Source: Eutreptiella sp. 'Long Island Sound 2002'
Lineage: Eukaryota > Euglenozoa > Euglenophyceae > Eutreptiales > Eutreptiaceae
DNA length: 64,000 nucleotides
NCBI GenBank assembly: GCA_964036045.1
Contig: OZ038381.1
Location: 121,895,843 to 121,959,842, forward strand
Reading direction: 5' to 3'
Position numbers and translations under genes: made by a program. The notes beneath the pieces are model-generated. The model saw only the letters and a list, made by a program, of their open reading frames with translations. It was not told the DNA's origin and did not search any database. Shown in pieces: positions 18,412-28,173 of this stretch (positions are counted from its first letter, which is position 1; each line of letters begins with the position of its first letter).

Positions 18412-19664
18412 ATGTCCACACCATCAGTACAACTGTCCGCCAGGACTTGGCCAATTCGGAGTGTACGAGTACAACCAGGCAGCACTGGGCCCATCTCAAT
18501 GAGTGGGCCTAAGCTCAGAGGTGCATCTGGGTCTCAAGAAGATCCAGGTCACAGAAGGGCGGAACAAGAAGCGCCCAGAGAAATACCAATACCCTTAACC
18601 ACTGAGGCCTTAGCGGCCCGTGGTGACAGCCTGCAGCACCTCAGCCGACAAGTTGCTGTCTCCATCTCCCGTTCAGCCTGCCTCGCATCTTTGTCTACGG
18701 CAGTTGGAGGCTCTGAGGAAAAAACCGAACTAGGAAGGAGAATGGACGAGTACCTGCTCCACGAAGAGTACTACAAGTCCGTCCGAGGGGAAGATGGAGA
18801 AGAACCAGTTGAAGCCTTGGGATCCCCAGGCACATAGAGACATGGGTTCCTTCCTTTACTCTGGCCCACCTACGGACCTGGCCGACACTGTGTCTCTACC
18901 CAGACGACTGAGAGGGCCAGCTTGGTGTCCAGAGGTGCCACCCACTAGCAGAAGCCCCGAAGTGTGTCCAGCCTATGTGGAGGATTCCCATCTCCCAGGG
19001 CCAACTGATGGTGTTCTGGACCGTACGGCCGAAATACTGGCCAAACTACTGTCTGGGTCCGAAGATCCAGATGTGACAGCCCCGTCTGAGGCTGTCAAGG
19101 CAAAATTGGGTATCACTGAACCCTTCCCCAAGCCAGCGCTGTCCTCACCCTCTCCCGGATCGAGCACGCTTGCTGATGATCTCAAACGATCAAGGGTTTC
19201 CAGGTTGCTACCCAAGGTCACATGCCCCGGACAGTCCCCATTGCTGAGCTATAGGACGTGCCCGTGACGGAGACTAAGAAAAGGGGCTAACAGCTTTGGC
19301 ACCTCTCGCTGGTGTACCATCCCCCTCTTCAGGCCTAACCCCAGGGGGTGGGAAGAGTGGCAAACCAATTACCCAGGCGAACATCCAGCTGGAGTTGCCG
19401 GAGTTGGACCCGAAAAACCTGCCCGAATGGGCAGAGGAATTTGCCAAGTTTCTTTGGCTTACCGGCCAATCCCATGTGGATGTGGCCACTAAATGTTCTC
19501 TTTTGAAACGCTCATGCAAAAAGAAATTTTGTCAAAAACAGGTGAAGCAGATTGTGAAAACCTGTTCTACCTGAGCCGAGGTTCTCCAAAGACTGGAGAA
19601 AACTTCTCCCGGTCTGCTAAACAGACCTCAGTGTACGCACAGAGATTGAGGAGCTCCCTATGAT
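18412..19664 (+). pseudogene. gag: Gag of element C, N-terminal part, interrupted by element B
   Basis: Coding is spread over three frames: 18412-18837, 18794-19267 and 19296-19574. The last contains the conserved capsid stretch LPEWAEEFAKFLWLTGQ, equivalent to LSEFAEIFGRFLRLTGQ in A, followed by the KQVKQIV block. A TGA interrupts at 19572, then the frame reads to ..IEELPMI at 19664, where the B LTR begins. The rest of gag resumes at 32897. Stops and indels show it is dead. Confidence 0.75.
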
Positions 19665-22037
19665 TGAAGCCGGTTCGGACCCCCGTGGCCATCTTGGGGT
19701 CACTTGGGGTGTGTATCTATGTGCCGGCAAGCCGCCATTGGCTGATATCATACTCTCCCATCCACGTGATCTAACCCGATGTGATAGTGTGATAGGTTTG
19801 GCCATTCCGGCTATGAGCGGCCATATTTAGTACGGAGGCGCCGCCAGCGGAGATCTATATATCAGAATATCAGGAATCAACAGGGTTTTTTTATCATAAT
19901 GTTTCCGTAATTTTTCAGCCTTCCGTTCTGATGGTCAATGTATCGGCGACTGTCAGTTGGCTCGCGATTTTGCGGTAACCGAATGGTTAACTGTTATTTA
20001 CAGATATTTGGGCGGAAACCCCGATGAAGGGTCAGATTTCATCAGTAAACGGTTTGTTGCTTCCGCAATTTTCATATTATGCACTCGCAAAATTAATCCG
20101 ATTTTTTCAGACTTTCAGAGTCGGATTTTCGACTTCGACATCGCCGCACTCGATGTGACAAATCTCGAGTGGTCCGACATTTTTCCCCGATCACGAATCA
20201 ACCTTCCTTTTGTCATGCCCTTTGTTTTGCTTAGAGATATAGGCGAAACAAAGTTGATTCGTGAGGCCACTTTGAAAGGTCATATCTCCGGCTCACCGCG
20301 AGTAGTCCCAATTTCGAGAACTGGGTTCGAACTGCATTGGTCTCAACTTAATTTAGCAAGCATCAAACGCCTTTGTTGTGTACACATGCCTGGTATAGCA
20401 AGGGATAATGGTCAAGAGAGTAGAAAGTGATATATAACTCTTGGACCGTGCAACCGAATATTTTAATGCGACCTTCGAGTGTACTGCATGAGTGTTGGGG
20501 TTGCATAGCAAATTTTTTTGGGTTCCTACGTATTTTTAACGTGAAGTTATGTCCATGGAGGGTCATGGCATATCATGGTGGGAGCCACCTTTGAGGGTAT
20601 GTGTTATATGCATGGTATGTGCTTCGATATGCTCACGCCCATGTTATATATCTCCGTTTGTAGGAAGATATATGGAGTCATGCGCGGCAAGGGCTTCGCT
20701 CATGACTGAATGGTGAACTCCATAGCGCTAGACTAAGTCTACCGCTCATATAGTGTATGTGGGAGGGCTTACAGAGCGACCCACAAGCGCCAATATCAAT
20801 TTTCCCATTTTCATGGTGCGTGTTGGGAGGAGGTTGGAAGGTGTCCTTATGCGTCCATATGGGGATCCAAGTGGGGGGATTGTTTGCAAATGGTCCCAAG
20901 CTATTGTGTCTTGAGTCATAGGTTGACACCCCCGGTGAGCGAAGTTATATACTATTGTAATTATCTTGAAATTGGCATTCTTTGCATGTTTTTGACCCCA
21001 TTTTATGCTCATTTTTGTGTTTTATGTGCTCAACTGGTTGGCTAACAGTAAAGTGCATAGAGATCCGTGAACTATGGTATGTTGCTTAGATGTTTGCATG
21101 TGCTTCGGTGTTGTACCTCACCATATGCCGGATCACATGGTCACTTTGGCTTGGGACACAAGGCCTCACAAAATTACGTCTCAAACTCATGAGCTGACTT
21201 GTGAAGCATGACATGTACATAACCGGAGAGGTTTCGGAGTCAATGATGGAATATTCTTGGGCATGGACCTTTGGTGTATATCACCCTTGTATACTACTTT
21301 CCGGTTTGACACATGCATGGAGTATTTGAATATTTGCCGTATGCATTTTTGAGTATATAATTGAATTTTGGGCATTATGGTGTGATTTGCCCGATTTTGC
21401 CATGTTGTGAGGTCATCTTCATGGGGCAATTCTCCAGGCCCATTGGACTCCAAGTCCATCCAAGGTTATGTCAGGGTAGGGCATGGTCCTGAGTGCCACT
21501 CTAGGCCATGACACGCCACCTCCCCTATTGGGCTAGGATTTATAGGCTTGGGGGTGAACACACTTTTGGGGTTTGTGTAGTGACTTTTGACGCATGGCAT
21601 TTAGCCATCTTATTGGACTGGGTTCAGGACATCATGTTGGTGAGTCAAGGGAAGGTCTTGAGTCCAGGGAATGAGGGGTCTATGGCTGTGATTGTGTACG
21701 TTTCCATCTTCCCCCAACTTTGCTTTAAGTGTGTTCATATGCCAATTTCAGGGCTTTCCTCTTTGGTGCAATTCTTGTACATGCCCGCCACCGGGGGACG
21801 ACCGGTGTGCTGAACGGAAGCCCGCAGTGTGGATTGGATTGTGGATTGGGTTATTGCTGTATTTTTGGGACCTGGTTGCCATTCAGGGTTGAAGGAGGAT
21901 TACATTTTCTATGTTTTTGGATTTGGACCCTGGATTTTGAGGATTTTGAGAAATGCAATCGTTGATCTGGAGCAAGTCAGCAGGGGTGACAGGCGGAAGG
22001 GGCACAGCAGGGGCCGGTCCTGGTAGGGACCTTCTTT
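19665..22037 (+). repeat. 5' LTR of element B
   Basis: Aligns end to end with 30522-32896, with a few differences per hundred bases by eye. It is AT-richer than the internal genes. At 2.37 kb it is long for Ty3/gypsy. Confidence 0.95.
19957..20430 (+). CDS. Unrecognised 157-codon ORF inside the B 5' LTR
   Basis: The open frame includes FAVTEWLTVIYRYLGG and ends DNGQESRK; the start is uncertain (TTG). In the 3' LTR the same frame is broken by one TAG (near 31024) where the 5' copy has GAG, and is otherwise open (30814-31026 and 31072-31287). No known domain is seen. It may be fortuitous or an accessory ORF. Confidence 0.25.
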   Translation: MARDFAVTEWLTVIYRYLGGNPDEGSDFISKRFVASAIFILCTRKINPIFSDFQSRIFDFDIAALDVTNLEWSDIFPRSRINLPFVMPFVLLRDIGETKLIREATLKGHISGSPRVVPISRTGFELHWSQLNLASIKRLCCVHMPGIARDNGQESRK

Positions 22038-22038
22038 A

Positions 22039-22051
22039 TGGTAGCAGAGGC
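22039..22051 (+). promoter_or_regulatory. Primer-binding site of element B (tRNA-iMet type)
   Basis: TGGTAGCAGAGGC lies one base after the LTR end. It is identical to the site in C and complementary to the expected initiator tRNA 3' end. Confidence 0.85.
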
Positions 22052-22258
22052 GTACCTGCTGCCCCTACCTACCGCCGACCCGGGGACTTGGGCCCCTATG
22101 AGCCGTGCCCAAGTACGCCCCGGGTGCGTATTGTGGACTCGGTAGAGACCACGCCGGAGATTGGAGCCAGAGAAGAGCCGAGACGCTCAAGAGCATGGCG
22201 AACTCCGGAAGTTGAAGCCCGAAGAGAAGTACGACATTCGGGAAGAGGAGGACTTGAC

Positions 22259-23710
22259 ATGGAGGACCTGGTCTCCATGTGCAAGAGTTGCTGCCGCAAG
22301 GCATGCAACCTCCGCTCCGCCGCGGAGGACTCTGAGGAGGCCTGCCATTCAGGCAGCAGTGTAGGACGGGCCCGGCGCAACCGGAAGCGCGTGTCACCCA
22401 AGCCCGCGGCAGGGGATGTCGGGGCTATGGATACGGACCCCAGCCCGGTCAGGCTGTGGGAATCCGAGGGGCACTCCGATGGCTATCGTACTAACTTCCC
22501 CTCGGAGTCGGAGGAGACGCCCGCGCTGATTGCCAGGGCGCATACGGCCCCCGAGCCCGCCCTGAAGCACGACGCCGAGGGCCTGGAGAGGCCAGCCAGG
22601 GCCCGGACGGCACCTGTGCCCCGGCACACGGGACCAGAGACGGACGCCATAGGCGATACGCCCATGGGCGATGAGTCGGAAGCGCCGGGAACCGCGGGAT
22701 GCGCTGGATCAGGCGGAAGGCACGCTGAGTGCCACTGCGAGCACGTGTCCTTCCTCATGGGCGAATACCCAAAGATGGGGATGGACGCTATCGTGCATCG
22801 ACTCGACCGCCTGGACAACGCGAAGAACGGCCTAGAGGAGGACGTCGCCGGGATCCTGGATGACCAGTCGGCCGCGGAGAAAGACATGGAGGATCTGCGA
22901 GTGGAACGGGACCGGTACCGGGAGAACCTGGAGCTGGCCCTGGAGAAGCAGCAGCGAGTGGTGGACAGCCTCCTCCTCCTGGTGGAGGACATGTCGGGAC
23001 GCCTGGAAAGGCTAGAGGAGCTACAGCTCCTCGCCTCAGGTCCGGAGCTCCCGGCAAAGCCGGCCGCGGCAGAGCTGGTCGAGCGGGTTAAGACCCTCAG
23101 GAGCGCCATGGATAAACCCATGGGCGGCCCTGCAGAGGCACCCTACGCGTCTCCGCGTGTTGACCTGCGTGCGCTGCCGTTTGTTCCCATGTTTAGCGAA
23201 TCCACAATGCTCGGGGAACACACGGCACCGGCTGGGTCCATGCAGGAAGGGCACGTAACCACGGACCCGAGGAGCCTGACGGTACAGATGTCCCACGCCG
23301 CCCAGGATCTACCGCCAACTACGACTACCCATGCAGTTTATGCGGAAGAGGAGATCCAGAGCCAGAACATGCAGGGGCGAACCATAGGAAGCGCCGACGG
23401 ACATGGTCGAGGCCACCCAGGCGGAAATCTGTGGGTGAAGGACCCCAATACGGCGATATGGACGGCCGATGGAGCAAGTCCTTCCCGCATTCCAAACCCC
23501 ATGGGTTCAGGCCCAACTGGACCGCACTCCATGGAGGAGAGGGATGTACGGGGAGTGTACTCACACCCCCCGGTCACAGGTGCTATCCGTCTCGGTGGAG
23601 TGGTGGCTGGGAACGTCGGAGATGCCATCAGGATTGACGACCTCAGGGGAATCAAAATCCCCTACTATGATGGCAACCCCTCCAACGTGGACGACTTCAT
23701 CCTGGATTAG
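22259..23710 (+). CDS. gag: Gag of element B, N-terminal part
   Basis: The frame is open from inside the LTR (21953), but the first ATG after the primer site is at 22259 (MEDLVSMCKSCC), taken as the start. After a Pro/Ser/acidic region a long coiled coil is predicted by eye at about residues 170-250 (LDRLDNAKNGLEED ... ERLEELQLL). The capsid domain begins IKIPYYDGNP and is cut at 23708-23710 by TAG, in the position expected for Trp (DFILD-x-EDFAEE). The same frame continues after it, so this is probably a TGG to TAG nonsense change inside one gag gene. Confidence 0.75.
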   Translation: MEDLVSMCKSCCRKACNLRSAAEDSEEACHSGSSVGRARRNRKRVSPKPAAGDVGAMDTDPSPVRLWESEGHSDGYRTNFPSESEETPALIARAHTAPEPALKHDAEGLERPARARTAPVPRHTGPETDAIGDTPMGDESEAPGTAGCAGSGGRHAECHCEHVSFLMGEYPKMGMDAIVHRLDRLDNAKNGLEEDVAGILDDQSAAEKDMEDLRVERDRYRENLELALEKQQRVVDSLLLLVEDMSGRLERLEELQLLASGPELPAKPAAAELVERVKTLRSAMDKPMGGPAEAPYASPRVDLRALPFVPMFSESTMLGEHTAPAGSMQEGHVTTDPRSLTVQMSHAAQDLPPTTTTHAVYAEEEIQSQNMQGRTIGSADGHGRGHPGGNLWVKDPNTAIWTADGASPSRIPNPMGSGPTGPHSMEERDVRGVYSHPPVTGAIRLGGVVAGNVGDAIRIDDLRGIKIPYYDGNPSNVDDFILD

Positions 23711-23740
23711 GAGGACTTCGCCGAGGAGGTCGTCGGCGAG

Positions 23741-25063
23741 ATGCGGGGAGCGCCGCGGGACAAGTGGGTATGCCGGACATTCCCACACCGGCTGGCGCAG
23801 GACCTGAAGGAGGAGCTGCGGGATCAGATCCGGGAAGGACTGATCCGGACGGAGCAGGCCTGCCTCCAGTGGTTGGAGGATGAGGGGGATGAGCGGGTGG
23901 ACGCTCCGAACCAGAAGCTGGAGGACTTGTGGTCCATCCCGCTGCCGCTGGACCGCGGTGAGTTGCGGGTCCGGGAGTGGAACCGGTATCTGCGGAAGTA
24001 CCGCAGATGCCTCAAGCTGGTGGACAACTGGAACGAGGCCAGCGAGATCCGCCACCTGCTGAAGGACGTCCTCCCCGGCAACTGGAAGAGGAGAGTGGAG
24101 GACGAGGAGAAGAAGCGAGCCAAGAAGCGGGTGGCGGTGAGGATCATGGCGGCGGAGGATACCCATGCGGGTATCATGGAGTTCTTCTGGAGGAACTTGG
24201 GCGAGCCCAACCGGATGTTGGGACTGAAGAACGCCGTGTACGTGGAGGTATTTGGAGACTCCGTGGGGCAAAGGTTGCTGCGCCTCAACAACGTGGAGTG
24301 GAGGCGCGGGGAGCCGCTGAGGATGCAGGTCATCTTCGCCCGCATAAGCCTGGACGAGATCGTGAAGTACATCACGGTGGAGTTGAAGCTCAATGCGAAG
24401 AACGAGGCCCACGTGGAGGATCGACATGGTCATGGACAACGAGGCCATCGAGAAGACCGCCATCATCGGGAGATCCAGGAGGACACGGCCAACTCCGCGG
24501 AGGATGGTAGTGGTAGTGGCCAAGACCACTGGTCCCGGGAGGATCACGAGGAGGCCCATTTCTTCGCGTTTGTGGCGCACAACGTGAGAGAACATGGGCA
24601 GGATCGATCCAGATGGAACCGGGCGGGGCCCAAGAAGAACAGAGAGCCAAGGAGGATCGGGAACCCACCGCTCTCGTTCCGGGAGTACAGGTCTCAGCAC
24701 GACGGGTGCTGGGTCTGTTATGGCAACGGAAACAACCATGCACACGACCACCGTCAGTGCAAGGTGTATGAGGCGGACAAGAAGGCCTACTTCGCCGCCC
24801 ACCCCGAGAAGAAGCCCAAGGAGCAGCGGATTTCCGATTGGAAGGCGAAGGGCGGAGACGGGGGAAAAGGCCAAGGCAAAGGCCAAGGAAAAGGCGGAGG
24901 AAGAGGCTATGGTGGTGGACCTGGCCAAGACCGACGAGTGAGGTCGATCGAGGAAGTTGCTGAGGACATGTTGAGGACGTTGGAGGAACTCAAAGCCCAG
25001 CAACGTGGTGGACAAAGTCCTGGCGGATCGCGGCCGGAAGGGGCTGCGGGAAGTCAAGTCTAG
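23741..25063 (+). CDS. gag: Gag of element B, capsid and nucleocapsid part
   Basis: Same frame as the preceding segment; 23741 is only a nominal start. It contains a helical capsid-like region rich in charged residues (CRTFPHRLAQDLKEELRDQ, then EWNRYLRKYRRCLKLVDNW) and a Cys/His knuckle CWVCYGNGNNHAHDHRQC, fitting C-x2-C-x8-H-x4-C, a long-spaced CCHC variant. The C-terminus is Gly/Lys-rich and basic (KGQGKGQGKGGGRG). It ends in TAG, after which protease follows in frame. A 504-codon ORF on the opposite strand (23561-25075) is a shadow. Confidence 0.75.
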   Translation: MRGAPRDKWVCRTFPHRLAQDLKEELRDQIREGLIRTEQACLQWLEDEGDERVDAPNQKLEDLWSIPLPLDRGELRVREWNRYLRKYRRCLKLVDNWNEASEIRHLLKDVLPGNWKRRVEDEEKKRAKKRVAVRIMAAEDTHAGIMEFFWRNLGEPNRMLGLKNAVYVEVFGDSVGQRLLRLNNVEWRRGEPLRMQVIFARISLDEIVKYITVELKLNAKNEAHVEDRHGHGQRGHREDRHHREIQEDTANSAEDGSGSGQDHWSREDHEEAHFFAFVAHNVREHGQDRSRWNRAGPKKNREPRRIGNPPLSFREYRSQHDGCWVCYGNGNNHAHDHRQCKVYEADKKAYFAAHPEKKPKEQRISDWKAKGGDGGKGQGKGQGKGGGRGYGGGPGQDRRVRSIEEVAEDMLRTLEELKAQQRGGQSPGGSRPEGAAGSQV

Positions 25064-25144
25064 AGGAGCCCCCACGGGAGTGGGACCTCGGAAGTCTCTC
25101 CTCCGAAGATCAGTGGAATCCCTGAGGGATCAGAGGCACATCGG

Positions 25145-25912
25145 GTGCCGAAGAAGGCTCCAGAAGAGCCAAAACCACTGAGTTTCACCACTCCCAATCC
25201 CTGGAGCGCCCTGCCAAGGGAAGTACATGTGGGTACGAGACATGGCAAGAAGGAAGGAGCGACCACGGAGAGTCCCTTGGACGGGCAGGACCAACCCAAG
25301 ATCTACACCATCCGTGACCATACCCTTGAAGTCCTGATGCACCCGGACGTGCTAGAGTTGCATGCCGTGAGAGTCGTCCATACACCTCATGGCGACGAGC
25401 GGCAGTTGCACTTGAAAGTGCGAGTACGGTTCGGACGAGAGGAGATGGTGGTGCATGTGTTGGTGGATACGGGTGCCCAGGTGAGCCTGGTCCGGAGAGG
25501 GTTGTTCAAGGAGGAACTCCTGCAGCCCAGCCGGAGACCGGTCCGCCTGAAGGTCGCCGACGGAGAGATCATGGGTGGGGGCACCCATGAGGCCACTATC
25601 AGTATGGAATTCTGGAAGCATGAGCGCTTGAACCGCCCTGATTTGGCGAAGAGAAGCACTCTATCCGGGAACTTCTATCTGGCCAACATTGCAGATTGGG
25701 ATATGATCATGGGGTATGACTTCATGGTGGCAAATGCCATTGGAGCCCTTCCTCATCGCGCAACGCTGGTCCGGGAGGATGATGAATGCCTCACATGGCT
25801 GTCCACGGATTATGCATGCGGATCATCCCAATGGAATGCTGAGGAAGAGGATCGGATCGTCCGAGCGGTGCAAGCTGTGGGTGCCAAGTCCAGAGGAGAC
25901 CGCGGAGTTTAG
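25145..25912 (+). CDS. pro: Aspartic protease region of element B pol
   Basis: In frame with gag across the TAG at 25061; 25145 is a nominal GTG start. Retropepsin features: VLVDTGAQVSLV with the catalytic DTGA near residue 109, and DMIMGYDFM as the second hydrophobic-Gly motif near residue 190. The insert between the two motifs is longer than in A. The frame meets a TAG at 25910 and then continues unchanged into the next module, so that stop is likely a C to T change. Confidence 0.75.
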   Translation: MPKKAPEEPKPLSFTTPNPWSALPREVHVGTRHGKKEGATTESPLDGQDQPKIYTIRDHTLEVLMHPDVLELHAVRVVHTPHGDERQLHLKVRVRFGREEMVVHVLVDTGAQVSLVRRGLFKEELLQPSRRPVRLKVADGEIMGGGTHEATISMEFWKHERLNRPDLAKRSTLSGNFYLANIADWDMIMGYDFMVANAIGALPHRATLVREDDECLTWLSTDYACGSSQWNAEEEDRIVRAVQAVGAKSRGDRGV

Positions 25913-25939
25913 CTCACGGAGTATGGAACTGCGCCACAG

Positions 25940-26179
25940 GTGTATGACAGGATGATCCAAACGCTGGGAGCCGAAGCGCCTCAGACGGACGTCTTCGCTT
26001 CCCGGGATGCCCCACTTTTGCGGAAGTGTAGGAGGCATTGGCATCGAGGAGACACCGCCTGGCACATGCATTGGGGTTTGAAGGAGTGGGGGCCCATGTA
26101 TTGGCATGGCTCCCTGGACAATACCAGACGTACGGTGGAGAAGATCATCGCGGACAGGGCGAAGGGATCCTGGTCATAA
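25940..26179 (+). CDS. E/D-x-F-A-S module of element B (between protease and RT)
   Basis: In frame with the protease. It reads TDVFASRDAPLLRKCRR, then a Trp-rich segment (EWGPMYWHGSLDN), then TVEKIIADRAKG. The counterpart in A and C begins ELFAS at the same place in pol. The frame is lost at about 26166 by one missing base; the continuation ILVITGIGSTPCP is in the RT frame. B lacks the NPPF motif. The pattern recalls the domain beside RNase H or methyltransferase in DIRS-like elements; the function is unproven. Confidence 0.5.
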   Translation: MYDRMIQTLGAEAPQTDVFASRDAPLLRKCRRHWHRGDTAWHMHWGLKEWGPMYWHGSLDNTRRTVEKIIADRAKGSWS

Positions 26180-28062
26180 CCGGCATAGGATCCACCCCAT
26201 GTCCGCTGGAGGGTCTCAAGTCGACGCTTGACTCCATCACCCTGAACGAGATGTCATTCGGGCCAGAGGAGGAGTTGTTCATCGACGCCAAGGGTGTATC
26301 AATGCCCTCCCTGGTTCAAGCGTGGGGTACCAAGGCTTTCCTGGTTGATGGGGCGCAAGCCCAGCCCACAGGTGATGAAGCATTCATCCGTAGGGTGGAG
26401 GCGGTGCCCATGAAGGTCATGTTTGAGCCCAAGGAGGGGACGGATCAGCCAGTGAATGGCATTGACATCCTGTCCCACTCCGAGATCGACGACGTCGTCA
26501 ACTACATGCGAATGGGGATGCACGACCGTGTGGCAGCCAAGAAGAGGCGGGCCATGGTCACATCTCCGCATTGGTGGGATGACAAGATGTTGGTCACGGG
26601 CAAGTACGAGAAGCATGAGTTCGTGGCGAGGGTCATGGATCACATCGCGGTCCAATATGATGGTCGGGTTTGGTCGAACCCGCCGACATGGGATTTTCCA
26701 AGAATGGGTGCCGATAGCGACAAGAACCAGCCCGACGCCGCAAATTTTCGAAGATTATCGGTGGGGAGTGCACCCCACAACGATGAAGACGGCATATCGG
26801 ACGAGGAGAAGTCGGATTCGGACCCGGAAGAGGCCTATACTGCAGTGCGGTCGGTTGTATCGATACCGAAGCAAGCGGCTGAAGAGGCCCAGGAGAACCC
26901 GAAGGTCGCCGAGCTGAAGGAGAGGCTGATCAATGCCTATCCGCGGCTATTCAGTGGCGTCGCCAACAAGAACCCTCCAGATCGTGGGAGGTTTGGTACA
27001 GGGAAGATCAAGCTGAAGCCGAATCCCAAGATCTATCGTCATCGGGAGTACCAACTTCAGGGCGATCGGGCCGAGGCCATGAAGAAGCTGTTGGCCGAGT
27101 TCATTGAGCGGGGATGGATCGAACCCTCCGACAGTGAGTGGACCAGCCCAGCCTTCATCGTGCCCAAGAAGGAGAAGGGCGAGTGGAGGTTGGTGGTGGA
27201 TTACAGGGGTTTGAACGAGCAAACCGAGGACGACTCGTACTCGCTTCCCCTGATCGACTCCATCTTCCAAAAACAACAGAAAAAGCGGATCTTCACGGTG
27301 TTAGACCTGAAACACGGTTATCACCAGATGTCGCTACACCCGGACTCCAGGCCCTGCACAGCGATGTCGACGCCGCTGGGGCCCATGCAGTGGAAAGTGG
27401 TGCCTATGGGCGCCAAGAATGGCAACGCCGCTTTCCAGCGCATGATGGAGGACCTACTCGGTCCTGTCCGGGACTGTGCTGATCCCTTCGTGGATGACAT
27501 CATCATCGGGTCCGGCACGGGGAACATGACTGAGGACGAGCTCATCGACGCGCATGAGAAGGATCTGCGCCGAGTGCTCAGCGAGTTGGACAAGCACAAC
27601 ATGGTGTGCAAGCCCACCAAAGCCTCACTCGTCGTGAAGGAAGTGGATTTCGCGGGTCACGTGGTTGGTCATGGGCAACACCGTCCCATGCCTGGGAAGC
27701 TGGCGTCCCTGCACCACTGGGAGAAGCCCCAGACCATCAGCGAACTCCGGTCCTTCATGGGGTTCTGCAATTACTATTCGGGCTATGTCCGGATGTATGC
27801 AGACCTCTCGGGGCCGCTGCACAAGATGCTGCAGGTGGGCAAGTTCGATGGCCGGAAGGGGAGCAAGAAGAAGCTTGCCTGGACCCCTGACGCTGAGGAT
27901 GCGTTCAACCGCCTGAAGGAGCGACTCCTGGGGCAGTTGGGGCTGTTCCTGGTGGACCCGGACAAGGGATTCGTGCTACGGACAGACGCCTCGGACTATG
28001 CCGTGGGGGCAGTCCTCGAGCAAGTCCGGGACGACGGGACTCATGTTCCCGTGGCGTTTTGA
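26038..28062 (+). CDS. pol: Reverse transcriptase (with RNase H start) of element B
   Basis: True coding in this frame starts at about 26167, downstream of the indel. A linker of about 250 residues precedes RT: AFIVPKKEKGEWRLVVDYRG, then FTVLDLKHGYHQM (motif A), KVVPMGAKNGNAAFQRMM (motif B), FVDDIIIGS (motif C, both Asp present), and the connection LRSFMGFCNYYSGYVRMY. RNase H begins with VLRTDASDYAVGAVL. It ends at a TGA at PVAF-x-SRIL, where Ty3/gypsy elements have an aromatic residue; TGG to TGA is likely. The RT catalytic core looks intact. Confidence 0.85.
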   Translation: MASRRHRLAHALGFEGVGAHVLAWLPGQYQTYGGEDHRGQGEGILVITGIGSTPCPLEGLKSTLDSITLNEMSFGPEEELFIDAKGVSMPSLVQAWGTKAFLVDGAQAQPTGDEAFIRRVEAVPMKVMFEPKEGTDQPVNGIDILSHSEIDDVVNYMRMGMHDRVAAKKRRAMVTSPHWWDDKMLVTGKYEKHEFVARVMDHIAVQYDGRVWSNPPTWDFPRMGADSDKNQPDAANFRRLSVGSAPHNDEDGISDEEKSDSDPEEAYTAVRSVVSIPKQAAEEAQENPKVAELKERLINAYPRLFSGVANKNPPDRGRFGTGKIKLKPNPKIYRHREYQLQGDRAEAMKKLLAEFIERGWIEPSDSEWTSPAFIVPKKEKGEWRLVVDYRGLNEQTEDDSYSLPLIDSIFQKQQKKRIFTVLDLKHGYHQMSLHPDSRPCTAMSTPLGPMQWKVVPMGAKNGNAAFQRMMEDLLGPVRDCADPFVDDIIIGSGTGNMTEDELIDAHEKDLRRVLSELDKHNMVCKPTKASLVVKEVDFAGHVVGHGQHRPMPGKLASLHHWEKPQTISELRSFMGFCNYYSGYVRMYADLSGPLHKMLQVGKFDGRKGSKKKLAWTPDAEDAFNRLKERLLGQLGLFLVDPDKGFVLRTDASDYAVGAVLEQVRDDGTHVPVAF

Positions 28063-28173
28063 AGCAGGATCCTGGCCGAGGGCCAACGCCGAACATGGAC
28101 CGCGAGGGAGAAGGAGACATACGCCATTGTATGTGCGCTCAGGAAGTGGTCTGGCCACATCAGACTGCAGCCG

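Noticed and set aside
23561-25075. A 504-codon minus-strand ORF opposite B gag.
   Set aside because: It lies opposite a conserved gag frame with capsid and zinc-knuckle motifs. The open antisense frame is a by-product of GC-rich codon use.
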